DNA of 64,000 nucleotides from Piscicola geometra (taxonomy: Eukaryota; Annelida; Clitellata; Hirudinida; Piscicolidae), in assembly GCA_943735955.1 (NCBI GenBank), contig OX030962.1, forward strand, positions 5,107,120-5,171,119. Reading direction: 5' to 3'. Positions 30,058 to 41,218 of the stretch are shown in pieces (position 1 is the stretch's first letter; every line of letters starts with the position of its first letter). The position numbers were made by a program, and so were the translations under genes. The notes beneath the pieces were generated by a model. That model saw only the letters and a program-made list of their open reading frames with translations. It searched no databases and was not told where the DNA came from.

Positions 30058-32867
30058 ATTGGTCAGTTTAGTGCACAAAAAAGCAAATGATCTTGTGACG
30101 ATTTAAGCCGATTGATTTGGTCTGGGTCTGTGAGTAAATAAAGATTTAGCGACCGACTAAAGTCTTTAGATTTAAGATTGAAGTTTTAGAATGTCTTCAA
30201 TAAGGTATTGCTAGAAGTTTTGGAATTCTTCAAAAAGCCTTGAGCGTTTAGGTTATATAGGTATGAAACTATTAGCGGTCAAAAGACCTAGTTGGTAAAA
30301 CCCACAAACTAAACTGAACTATTAGCGTTTCTAAAGGCAATTAGTGCCAAACGATTCATGAGGGAAGCTATGACTAAGAACAATTACTTTCAAACGATTT
30401 TACAAAGAAGCTCTGACTAAAAGTAATTATTTCCGAATGATAAGCCGTTTATTCGTTTTGAAAAGCTCTACCTCAAAACTAGGAAACGAAAAGGTATTTA
30501 TAGGGGAAAACTAATTATAAATTCTACTTCAAAGACTTATTTATTCAAGATCTTTGATCTTATAAGAATTTTTAAAACAAACTTGTCAAGAACTTTGTTT
30601 TTGTAACAAAAGGTGTAACCGAACAACTCTGAAAGGGTTTAAATTATAATAGGGCTATGTGGATAGGTTCACTTGAGAAGATACTTATAGAGAGCCTTCC
30701 TTCATTAACCTTTGGACTTGAACTATGAAAAATTGTTGAAGAAAAATTAATTAAATATTTGTTTGTTAAAGATTTAAAAAGCTCTTCACACACAAACACA
30801 AATTAACAAATTCCTTGAACTAATAATCTAAGCATTCTTTACAGTTTTTATCTTTTTAACGCGTTTTTTGAAGTTACATTTGTTTAATCAAGGTTATGGC
30901 GTCATGGGTTCAATTTAAATGAGTCAAAGTTCAAAAGAACCCTTTAGAAGTACACACTTAGAAAATGATACAGATGCAGTATACTGGTTTTTTAGAAAAT
31001 AACATTAAAAGCTGTTTAAATGAAAAATAAATAAATACTTAGAGAGTGGGGCAAATTTATGATTTTAAATAATTTTTCAAAGCATTTGTTGACAAATTCT
31101 GTTATATGAAATTGACATGAAAAAAAAGACTTAATATAACAAAACTCCTAAAATACCAACATATTCGCACACTTTTGAATAATCTTTTTTCCCGAAAATA
31201 GAAGTATCTTTTTTCATTAATTAAAAAATTCTAAATTGATAAATTTTGAAGTACTTTTCTAATTAGTCTTTCTATTATTAACATCGCTTTTTATAAAATA
31301 ATTGAAATAAGTTTTAAAAGCATAATTTTAAAAATCTTATTAATATGAATACTTATTTGTATTAAAAAAAAATTATCTAACGCAATAACAATGTGCACTG
31401 ATTTTGGCATACAGTAGCTTATTTTTGAACAAAATTCAATATAACTTATCATACTTTTTTCATTAAAAAACATTTTTAAATGATGGTTTTGATAAGAGCT
31501 TAACCGTCAAACATGGCATAAAACAGTATATTTATATAGAAATACATTGTGAGTATGTGTAGTTATAGAGATAGCTGTCTAAAACGAAACTATTATTTGC
31601 TTACTTAAATATTCGTATCAAAAGAAAAACTTAAAAAAATATAATTAGTGGGAGGAGGTGTCCAGAACCCCTCCAGGATCGTCCATGCTAGGTAGGACCC
31701 CCTTCAAGATTTGCAGCAGATCCCGCCTCTGCTAATGATTTGATCTCAGTTAAACGTTTAGAAAAGAAGAAAAAACAGGTAAATGTTTATTCGCCTTTTA
31801 TCTCTCAAATTTTTTTATATATAGATGATTACTGGAATTATTCCAGAAGTATATAAAACTTTCGAGTATCTAACAAAGTTAGATCTTGAATGTGAGGAAA
31901 GAGCGCTATAGAAATCTATTTGATTGATTGAAAGTTTTACTTGTTTGAGTAATTAACTTGTGTTCATTTAAAAGTTAAGAAATAAACCAAAAGTCTTTCA
32001 TGATTTGAAAACAATTGATTTCTTGAATTTTCTTTGAAATATAAAGTTTTTAAATTATAAATAATCTAAAAAAAATGGAGGTTTCTTTTCAAACTTAATA
32101 TATTGTGTTCAAGAAGATGTTTGCACATGATAAATAAAAAAAATATATATATATCACTTTTTTCTTTTAAAAAATCGATGAAAAAATTAAGATGTTAACT
32201 TCACATATGTTATTGAATTTAATGGAAAAAAAGAAAACTAGAAAGAATAGAGTATAAAAAGCTTTAAACTCCTGGATTATTCAAAAACTATAAACCTGTT
32301 ATAAAACATGAAATAAAGATATTAAACAGATCTAGGACTTTTTTCTAGACCTGTTTTGAATTTGTAAAAATATTTTAACTTTGCGCTTTACCCCATCCAC
32401 CCATTACTTATACAATTGTTGCACGTGATCTGATTTTAATAATATAAGTAGTGGGGTTTTTATCTTTTCCGCTAGGAGTTTCTTTCTATTTTCCTTCTCA
32501 GTAAGGTGTTTTTTTAAAGTTGATTACTACGAGCATATAATTTAAAAGTGCATATTTTAATTTACTTAATTATTTAGAGAAAATATATGCAAGGCCATTT
32601 AGATGGCTTTAAAGTTTAAAGTTTAAGACTTAAAACTTTAAGTATACATAAATTAAAATTTGTCAAGCGCACTGCATATTTTAAAAATAAATGTTAACAA
32701 AAAATGTTTTAAAGTTTAAGATTTAACTATTACTAGTAATTTTTTAAAACAATTTTAGAGTTAATTTTTTCAAGAATAACCCAATATAAAGATATTTTGG
32801 CTAACTAAACTTAATTATTTATTATTAACATTAATAAATTATTAAGAACCGGTGGCAGATAAAAAAG
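30058..32867. other. Divergent intergenic region between cysteine dioxygenase and AdoMet decarboxylase
   Basis: 2.8 kb between the two start codons, AT-rich, with no conserved frame. It must contain both promoters and possibly non-coding 5' exons. A GC-richer island near 31645-31735 ends in a retroelement-like tail at 31887-31934, and together they could be a short SINE-like element. Confidence 0.55.
31887..31934 (+). mobile_element. SINE/LINE-like 3' tail
   Basis: GTGAGGAAAGAGCGCTATAG followed by AAATCTATT and TGATTGATTG. It shares the GCGCTATA-AAAT-(TGAT)n arrangement with the retroelement ends at 12199 and 13060. The body upstream may extend to about 31640. Confidence 0.6.
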
Positions 32868-35800
32868 ATGAAGATAGAAAAAATGGATGACACATTTGAA
32901 TCTGAAGCAAGCCACTCCGAGACAGGTCAGCAGGATAATGATGATTCTAGCATGGTGGAAGAGAGTGGCAGGGTGGAGGAGGTGAATGGCGAGGGTGGTT
33001 CAGAGAATGAAGAGTACTTCTTTGAGGGCACTGAGAAACTTCTGGAAGTGTGGTTCTCATCCTCCACTCCTCACCTCAAGAAGGACCTCAACACCATTCC
33101 AAGGTTAGTCAGACAATTGCAATTTTTCATTATTGTTATACGTTACTTGTTATTATTTGTTGTAACAATTAACAGTAATGATAATTGTAATAAAATATAT
33201 AATTTAGTTCTTGATTATTTTGGAAATTTCTTATCATTTGAGCAAAGGAGCTAGACTAAGGAGAGAGGAAATTCTCAATCTACGAAGGCTTCTTCTTTAA
33301 AGCTTTTGAATATTTCTAGTGAATGTGTCAAGTTTTTTAGTTTTGACAATTTGTTTTTTATTTCCATGGGTGTTTGTTTGAATAGCTCACTCTTGGTTAT
33401 CAAATCATAATAATTATAATTAAAAAAACAAAATAAGCTCAACACCAAGCGTTTCAAATATCCAAACTACCCTCAAATAAACCCACTACAAACACATCAG
33501 TTTCCATGACAATACCAATCAATAAACATTTCTAAGGAGAAAACTTCCACATAATCTATTATATATTTTATAAATGATATCTACTGCATTAGTTATAGCA
33601 TCTAAATAATGAAGACTTTTATAACTTCAGAATGCCTTCTTTAAATAAGTCCAAACTAAACAATAAAAAATGTAAATAACCATACATAAAATAATGAAAA
33701 AATTCTCAAAATGTTCAATGGAGTTTTGCTCATAAGTTCACCTACATTTCATCCACTTTTAAACCTTTGGCATCTCTTTTGTTTGCCAGGCAGTTTATGA
33801 AACGACAATTATTAACGATAATATTATTATAACTAAAAATTTTATTATTATTAATATTAAACGTCTTGCACCAATGCCTGCAGAGCCCAGTGGGAAGCTC
33901 TGCTGAAGATTGTGAACTGCGAGATCCTCAGCCAAGTCTCGTCAGAGGAGTCTGTAGCCTACCTCCTCAGGTGCTGATGATGATGATGATGATGGTTTTG
34001 GTTGTAGCAGTAATGAAGCTTTTGACCAATGCCATTACCACCACATCACTCATTCCACCACTATCACACCACCCATTCCACTACAACAATTACACCACCA
34101 CACCATTCCACTACCACTACCTTGTCAATCCAAACCCATTCCACCTTCAAACCACGCCACATTAATCCATTCCCCTTGCAGCGAGAGCAGCATGTTCGTC
34201 TCGAAGGACAGGGTGATCCTCAAGACGTGTGGCCGCATCACCCTCCTGCAGGCCGTCACGCCCCTACTGCACCTCGTCAAGGAACAGTGCGCATGTGACG
34301 TCATTGTGGTGAGGGGGGGTGTGGTAGGGGCTGGATATAGAAGGTGGGGTGGAAGGTTGGTTGGGGTTGTTGGAGTTCAGGTAGGGGGGTGATGGTTGGG
34401 GATGTTATAAGGGAGGTAGGGCTGCTGGGTAGGTGAGTGGAAAATAGATGGAAGGGTGTTTGTTGCGAGTAGGTGAGTGGGTGAGACTCGACTGTGATAT
34501 CATTTATTTATCACTGCCACCCGTCATTATCTCTTCATCAAAATTATTATCAATGTCGTCATTTGTTCACACCACCCTCATTATAAAACCACCATCACCA
34601 CCACTACACCACCTTTGATACACCACCGCCACCACTACACCACCTTTGATACACCACCGCCACCATCACACCACCTTTGATACACCGCCACCACTACACC
34701 ACCCACAGGACGTCTTCTACACGCACAAGAACTACCTCAGACCCGACTTGCAACCCGAGACGTACCAGCATTTTGACCTCGAGGTCAAAGTTCAAAACCA
34801 ATGCTCACCATTGTATGCCACACATCACCCGTAATCATAATCATATGCCTTCATTTGTGGTGATATAATAGATTATTTATTCTATCATTTTGTGGTGATA
34901 TAATTAATTTTTAGTTCTATAGTTTATTAGTGATATAATACATTTTTTAAATAATTTATTAGTGATATAATGCATTTTTATATATAAATCTTTGTCATGG
35001 TAAAGCATTTAAATTCTTATCAATTTTATCGGTGTCGACGTCAAGGTAGAAACATGTGATTATAGATACGCCGTAAATTGCGATTAAAAAAGCTTTTAAA
35101 TGTTTTAAGTGAAATAACTTTATAAATTAGCATATTAATAATAATCATAATCATTATCCTCATCATCATTATCCTCATCATCATTATTCTCATCATCATT
35201 ATCCTCATCATCATTATCCTCATCATCATTATCCTCATCATCATCGTCATAAATATTAGAAGATTGACATATTGAAACCGACGTACCCATAAAATAAGCT
35301 AGTTTTGAGTTTATAAAAGGAGACCTAGATGTTTCAATGGGAAAGTTAATCTCATCTTGGATTGATTTAACCTTGGAGTCATTTAAATTAATTCGACCTT
35401 TAATTAATTTGAAGTTTAATCTATTTGACCTCTAATCAATTTGACCTTTAATCAATTTGACTTTGCATTACAATGACAGGTGGAGCTGCTGAATGAAACA
35501 TTCACTGGTGAGGGAGTTTGAGATGATGATGATAATGATGACAATATGGAGGATGATGATAATGATGGCAATGCTGATGATGATGATGACAATATTAATG
35601 ATGATAATAGTATTTGAATCATCATCATCACCACTACCATACCAGATGCATCCGCTTATGTGATGGGGCGTCTGAACAAGGACTGCTGGTGAGTGTTCAA
35701 TATTTATTAATCGATTACTCATCAATCGATTTTGCATGCATTTTGCGTCAGTAATCCGCTAGTTGAAGTAAAATATTTGATTGAACGTCGTCTTTCGATT

Positions 35801-38252
35801 TATGATTCGTTTAATAGGATTGTAAACAACATAAACTCAGGTAAAGTATAAACATGCGAGAATTATTACACACACACTTACACATTTTCTTTATTATTCT
35901 CTCCAACTTCCTTTTCATCCTCCTCCTCTTCTTCCCTTTACTTATGTTTATCGTTCCATGCGTTTCACCTCCTTATTGATCCTTGTCTATCCCTCTCCAC
36001 CTCTTTCTCATTCTTCCCTAACACCCTACTTCTTTTTCCATATCCTTCCAATCCCCACCGACCCACCTAACCATCCCCCCCCCGACCACCACTCAAAGGT
36101 ACGTCTACACACTGAACCACTGTCGCATCTCAAAGCCGGACCAGACGATGGAGCTGATGATGATGGAGGTGGACGCTTCAGTGATGGAGATGTTCAGGCA
36201 GGGAGAGGGCGTCACTGCTGAGAAACTAACTGTGGTTCGTTGGTTGGTTGTTGCATCGATTGTGGTTTGCTTGGTGGTGGTTTTGTTTGTGGCTTGCTTG
36301 ATTGGGCGGTGTGGTAGGAGGTGAGATGGTGGTGTGGATGTAGTGGAGTGAGTGTCGTTGGGGGGGGGGGGGGGGGAAGGTGGTATCATAATTCATTCCA
36401 AATCCCTATCACCATAACCGCCACCATCATCATCACGACCACCGTCATCATCATCATCACGACCACCGCAGAAGTCGGGCATAGCGGACATTTTTCCGAA
36501 GGCGTTGATTGACGACTGGTTGTTTGAGCCTTGTGGCTATTCAATGAATGCCCTCATGCCTGATGTGGGTGGGAGGGAGGGTGGAGGGGGGTGGTTGAGG
36601 AAGGGTGGGGTGGTTGAGGAAGGGTGGGGTGGTTGAGGAAGGGTGGGGTGGTTAAGGGAGGGTGGAGGTGGTTGAGGGAGGGTGGGGGTGGTTGAGGGAG
36701 GGAGGGTGGGGGTGGTTAAGGAAGGGTGGGGGTGGTTGAGGGAGGGTGGGGGTGGTTGAGGAGGGGTGGGGTAGTTGAGGTAGTGGTGTTAGCAATTGAG
36801 AGATGGTGGAGTTGAGAGAGGTTGATGTTTGAGGAATGAAGGGGTTTAGGTTGGAGGAATTGTGGATGGGATGCTTCATGAGAGGATGGTGAAAGAACTT
36901 TCAGAAATTCATGATTGGTTGGAATGAGGGATAAATGGATGGTTAGAAAAGAGGCGAGAAATATAAAAAAAACAAGACAATCAATCGATTATGAAATCAT
37001 CAAAGTTGTCTACGTCTATGCAAAGACATCATGATAGGTTATCGTAGCAAGGTGGTTCGTAGAAAAGCATTGTTTGCTCTCATGTGTGTGTCCTAGATGG
37101 CCTTCCTTCGCACGGTTTGAGCCTTTTTCGCCTTTCTCTATTTTAAGGACTCACTCTTTGGTCCGTATTTAGCTCTCTTTCTATAACGCCTGGTAAGAGA
37201 GTTGTTTGCTACTTTTTACTTGTTGTTTTCCTTGTGTTTTATATCGCCAAAGGGGTTTACTAGTTGTATTATCATCTTTATCATCAACATCATCATTTTC
37301 ATTATCATCTTGTTTTCATCATCATCATAATCATTACCATCATCGTCATCATCATCATCATCGCCATCATCATCATCATCGCCATCATCATCATCAGGGC
37401 GCCTACTTTACCATCCACGTGACTCCAGAGGATCAGTTCTCGTATGTTAGCTTTGAGACCAATGCTGAGCAGGTGATGATGATGATGGTGATGATGACAA
37501 CGATGGTGATGATGATGACGATGGTGATTATGATGATGATACCACAGGGTTCGTACAAGGATTTGGTTGCCAGGGTTACGGACATCTTTAAACCCAAGAA
37601 GTTCATGGTCACCTTGCTAGCCAATGAGGTGAGAGATGGGGGAAGGGGTGTATATTAGAGGTCGGACATGGACGATTTTTCATTCCCGGTCTCGTCCCGT
37701 TCCCGACATTTTGTATTCCCGCCTTGTCCCGTCCCCATGAACCATCAGAATTTTGATTCCCGTCCCGTTCCCGCAACTCGATTCCCGTTTCCGAAACTTT
37801 TTTACCCGGTCTCGACCCATTTCAACAACAAAAATTTTGTTTATTTATTTATTTTTGCTGCCGTTTTCACCGGTCCCAAACTTGCTAGTCTTAACATTTC
37901 TTAATGTTCATTATTTGAAAGTCCGACCTCTATTGTATATAGCGGGTAGAGTGTATCTAATGATTCACCCACCCATACCCATCCATCCACTTATGATCTA
38001 CCTATCTACCCATCCACCCACCCACTCATCCATCTACCACACACAATCCATCTTCAACCCACCCACCCACCCGCCACACAACCACACACACGTTACAAAC
38101 AAAAGGACTCACCGGCGTACAGCATCAACTTCAAGAAGGACTCCAAACTGCCCGCGTACGAGCGCCTCGAGTACCAGTACACCGAGATGAAGAACTACAA
38201 CCTCAACTTCGCGCTCTACCGCTCGTGCAGCGCCTCTTCCGCCTTCAAGTGA
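32868..38252 (+). CDS. AMD1: S-adenosylmethionine decarboxylase proenzyme, 11 exons
   Basis: It decarboxylates AdoMet to supply aminopropyl groups for spermidine and spermine. Exons: 32868-33103, 33884-33970, 34182-34308, 34709-34783, 35480-35507, 35646-35688, 36099-36234, 36472-36564, 37398-37472, 37548-37628, 38106-38252, in phase, 375 residues. The proenzyme cleaves itself between E109 and S110 (LSESSMFVSK), and that serine becomes the pyruvoyl group. Other active-site features are present: E53 and E56 in FFEGTEKLLEVWF, C124 in LKTCG, the Ser in EPCGYSMN and the His in TIHVTPE. Compared with the human enzyme it has about 45 extra acidic, Ser-rich N-terminal residues; translation could instead start at M6. 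The C-terminus (KKDSKLPAYERLEYQYTEMK onward) is lineage-specific. No vertebrate-type upstream peptide frame is evident in the sequence next to the start. Repeats fill several introns, and intron 10 carries a transposon. Confidence 0.95.
34600..34700. repeat. 30-bp tandem repeat, AdoMet decarboxylase intron 3
   Basis: About three copies of a unit built from CCACTACACCACCTTTGATA and CACCACCGCCA, ending at the acceptor of the exon at 34709. Confidence 0.85.
35137..35250. repeat. 15-bp TCATCATCATTATCC repeat, AdoMet decarboxylase intron 4
   Basis: About seven copies of a 15-bp unit composed of CAT, CAT, CAT, TAT and CCT triplets. GAT repeats continue in the next intron (35520-35610). Confidence 0.88.
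36567..36785. repeat. G-rich minisatellite, AdoMet decarboxylase intron 8
   Basis: About nine to ten units of about 20 bp (GGTTGAGGAAGGGTGGGGT and variants), starting immediately at the donor of the exon ending at 36564. The G runs are on the transcribed sense strand. A separate run of about 17 G lies at 36360-36376 in the preceding intron. Confidence 0.88.
37656..37932. mobile_element. Small non-autonomous hAT-like DNA transposon in intron 10
   Basis: Perfect 12-bp terminal inverted repeats, TAGAGGTCGGAC (37656-37667) and GTCCGACCTCTA (37921-37932), are flanked by 8-bp direct repeats GTGTATAT (37648-37655) and TTGTATAT (37933-37940), with 7 of 8 matching. The 277-bp body has no coding capacity. 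Its left half holds many CCCG-containing words (TTCCCG, GTCCCG), like the subterminal repeats bound by hAT transposases. The 8-bp duplication and TA(G)AGG-type ends point to hAT. Confidence 0.8.
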
Positions 38253-40933
38253 GGACTCTCAAGTCCCCTCTCTCGCGTGTCGCCGCCGTCGTTGCCGCAT
38301 CCACCTTCATCGCCATCGCTATCATCATGGGAATCATCATCATCATTATCATGGTTATCATCATCATTGTTATCGTCGTTTTCTCCATTATCATTATCAT
38401 CACTATTTTTTTTACTTTCGCCTTTATTATTCTTTTTTGTCCTACATGTTTTTCTTAATCTCCCTTCATATTTTTCTTTACTACTGTTTCTTTCCCCAGC
38501 ATTGGTTTTTTTCCTTATATTCTTGCTGTATAATTCAGTAATTAACCACCACCACTTTCATCAATATCAGCATCGTAATAATCATGATCATGACCATCAT
38601 CATCGTCATCATCACCATGGCAACGAGGTTACACGCAAGCGAGGAGGACTTGCCTCAAAACACTGGAGTCGAGGGCTCCCATCATCATCATCATCATCAT
38701 CACCATCATCATTGCCATCATCACCACCATCATCTTTTTTGTTCTACATAGTCTTCACACGGTTTACTTCAATAGTTTCGCAGTCATTATTACCTCTAGT
38801 AGCTGCTATAGACGGCCTTTCATACCCACCTCCACCAGCATCTTTCTCAGCACCATCATCCTTCCCATCACCACTCACCAGCCCAGCCCTTCCACTCACG
38901 CTGTTATCGTTGTTGTTCTCGATGCACTTCTTCCCTAAAGCACCTTCTTCACCTAGGCTAGCCTCTGTTAGTGAGACAGACAAACACTTTTCAATTCATT
39001 TTTCACGCTCGTTTAAAGTGGCATCTTTAATTGCTCTTTTCATTTTTTTTCCAATTTCTGTACGCCATCGAAGCGCGAGAAGTTATGGCGGGAAGTCAGT
39101 ATGTTTCTTCTGCGGCTTGATTCATTGCACTGCTTCTGAGGTAACAAGCAACAGAGGTGGCAGTGGCAACTATCATCAAAGGCATTCGCACATAGTTGTA
39201 CGCTTTTGTACACTCGTCCACTTCAAAGTGATCGTCTTTTACTGGCGTTCGACCCAAGCAAAGCGGAAACTCTGGCTCCTCGCAAACTTGTCGAGCACCA
39301 GAGAGTCCAGTTAATTTGGCAGGCGTATCAACAAGGCAACTCAACTACTACCACCACCACCACTACTTTCACACGTCTGTGTGTGTGTGTGTGGTGCTAC
39401 CAGATCTCACGAGGCTTACCGCTCTGCCACCGCTTCAACCAGCGTCTGTCGTCTGGGAGACTGCTCAAAGCCTGCAAAGGTCTGCAAGTGTCGAGTGCAG
39501 TTGTTGCGAGCGCATCTGGAAATTTAATCGTCGTCTTTGGAGTTGGAGCACTGATGCACCAGTTTAAGACTCACTTTAGACCACCCATCTTTCCATCTTT
39601 TTCACCCTTTTCACTAACAATTTTCTCGATAAGTGTGTCCTAAATGGGACTTTTAAAGCGTCCTTTCGTTCGTTTATCTTTGCTAATAAAATTTCTAAAT
39701 AATCGGTGAATTCAGCCTTGGTTCGAAAAATTATAAAATCGTAAGCCTTATTCAATAAATTTTCAAGAGCGCAAGTTGGCTTTAAGACCACTTTACACGC
39801 ATCTTGCTAAATTTTCGATTTGTTTTAATAAAATGTTGGTTTTATTGAAGAATATTGCAGAAGATAATGTTTATATATTTATAAAATAATCTTTCGTGAA
39901 AATTCTCCTTTGTTTAAAATCTAAATGAAGTTTATTTTAATGGATAGTTTGTTAGTTGATATTGCAGAGGGATTGCATGGTTTACAAATGGTTACCAAAA
40001 CCGGTATCGCTCACTTGATATTTGACTTTTCTGGCTAATTATTCCTCGCAAATTGAAATGAAATCTTATTGAATTTCCTTTAAACTCGGATTTTGTTTTC
40101 GTTATTTCATGAAGTTAAAGTTAATTTGAGGTTTTTGATTTTTTTGAATATCACTTATTGAGTTTTCTCCCAGTTGAGCGGTGCTGTTTGTCAGTGAATG
40201 CCATAAATATCGTGAGTCTGAAATGGTTTAGCTGACGCCCATTTTTATTTGATCCATCATGTGTATTGCATGATCTAGTTTCGCCAATAACCTTTTCATA
40301 ATATTTTATATATGTCCATTTGATAGATTCATCAAAGCCGTTACGTCTATAGAAGATTTTAATCTCTACCACGTGACCTAGCACTGCCACTCAGTTTGAT
40401 AAGTTCAATACATCCATATTTGGTGTCCGAAATAAACATTTTCATAAATCGTGTTTCCCCAATTTACTCACTAACAAACTACCATACTCTATGTAGATAC
40501 TCTACACTACTCTTCATTGTTTCTGAGGAGTTTCAAAGTCCATCCACTCGTTTGTGTGTCGTTTAGAAATAAAATAAAGCAGACGCATATTCCTGTATTA
40601 GTAAAAACAAAAAGGCATTATTAAATGGTGTAAAATAAATTAGTTTCTATAAATTACAGTTATGTAGTTGTATTCACGATAGCAGCATTTATTTACATTT
40701 CGACAAAGAATATTATAAAACAAATGAAAGATAAGAATGCAATGATGCAAAGGGATGGATCGCGGCAGGGCAATTAAGGCTAATTGATTAATTGGGAGTG
40801 GAAAGGTTGTCGCACAGGTATGTCTAACCACATTCACCTGTCGGCATCTCTTGCACCACCATCATGAACGCATTATAGGTAGCATAATAAAAGCGATTTA
40901 TGAGCATTAATCCGATACAATTACCTCATGAAG

Positions 40934-40940
40934 TATATAA
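40934..40940 (+). promoter_or_regulatory. Candidate TATA box of the phosphatase-like gene
   Basis: TATATAA in the context AAGTATATAAGAGCAG, about 280 bp upstream of the start codon at 41219. A start site near 40965 would give a leader of about 250 nt with no need for an intron. It is a sequence match only. Confidence 0.45.
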
Positions 40941-41056
40941 GAGCAGTAGCAACTTTGCGGAGTGCTGGTGATTTAGCAATGATGACGTTTTAGTGGAGAA
41001 AAAATAACGTTTTTCGGACTGAGTGTTTGCCTTGCGTCGCGTCGAGGGTCTGAGAG

Positions 41057-41140
41057 ATGCCCATATTGCCCCACGAGTGGTCGCCAAAAGCCCCAGAATC
41101 CAAAAAGAAGAAAAAAAACCTTTTTATACTAAAAAATTGA
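41057..41140 (+). CDS. Upstream open reading frame of 27 codons
   Basis: A short frame in the presumed leader of the phosphatase-like gene, MPILPHEWSPKAPES followed by a run of five lysines and NLFILKN. It ends 78 bp before the main start and does not overlap it. Such frames often reduce translation of the main frame; there is no evidence that this peptide has a function. Confidence 0.35.
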   Translation: MPILPHEWSPKAPESKKKKKNLFILKN

Positions 41141-41218
41141 TTTAGAAGAAAATTAGCGGGTATTAAAAGTAAAGTAGGATTGTTTTAAAAACTTAGTTTA
41201 AAAAGATCGTTTTTAACG

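Larger units (their letters stand above)
38253..41218. other. Intergenic region between AdoMet decarboxylase and the phosphatase-like gene
   Basis: The left part (38330-38740) holds CAT/ATT repeats, probably in the 3' untranslated region of AdoMet decarboxylase. Several long open frames between 38277 and 39643 overlap on both strands, are Ser/Pro-rich or repeat-driven, and show no recognisable domain. The right end holds the TATA promoter and the leader of the next gene. Confidence 0.55.

Noticed and set aside
38277..39314. 345-residue Ser/Pro-rich frame downstream of AdoMet decarboxylase
   Set aside because: The frame is driven by CAT/CTT-rich sequence, overlaps the end of the decarboxylase exon in another frame, shows no domain and is opposed by equally open antisense frames.
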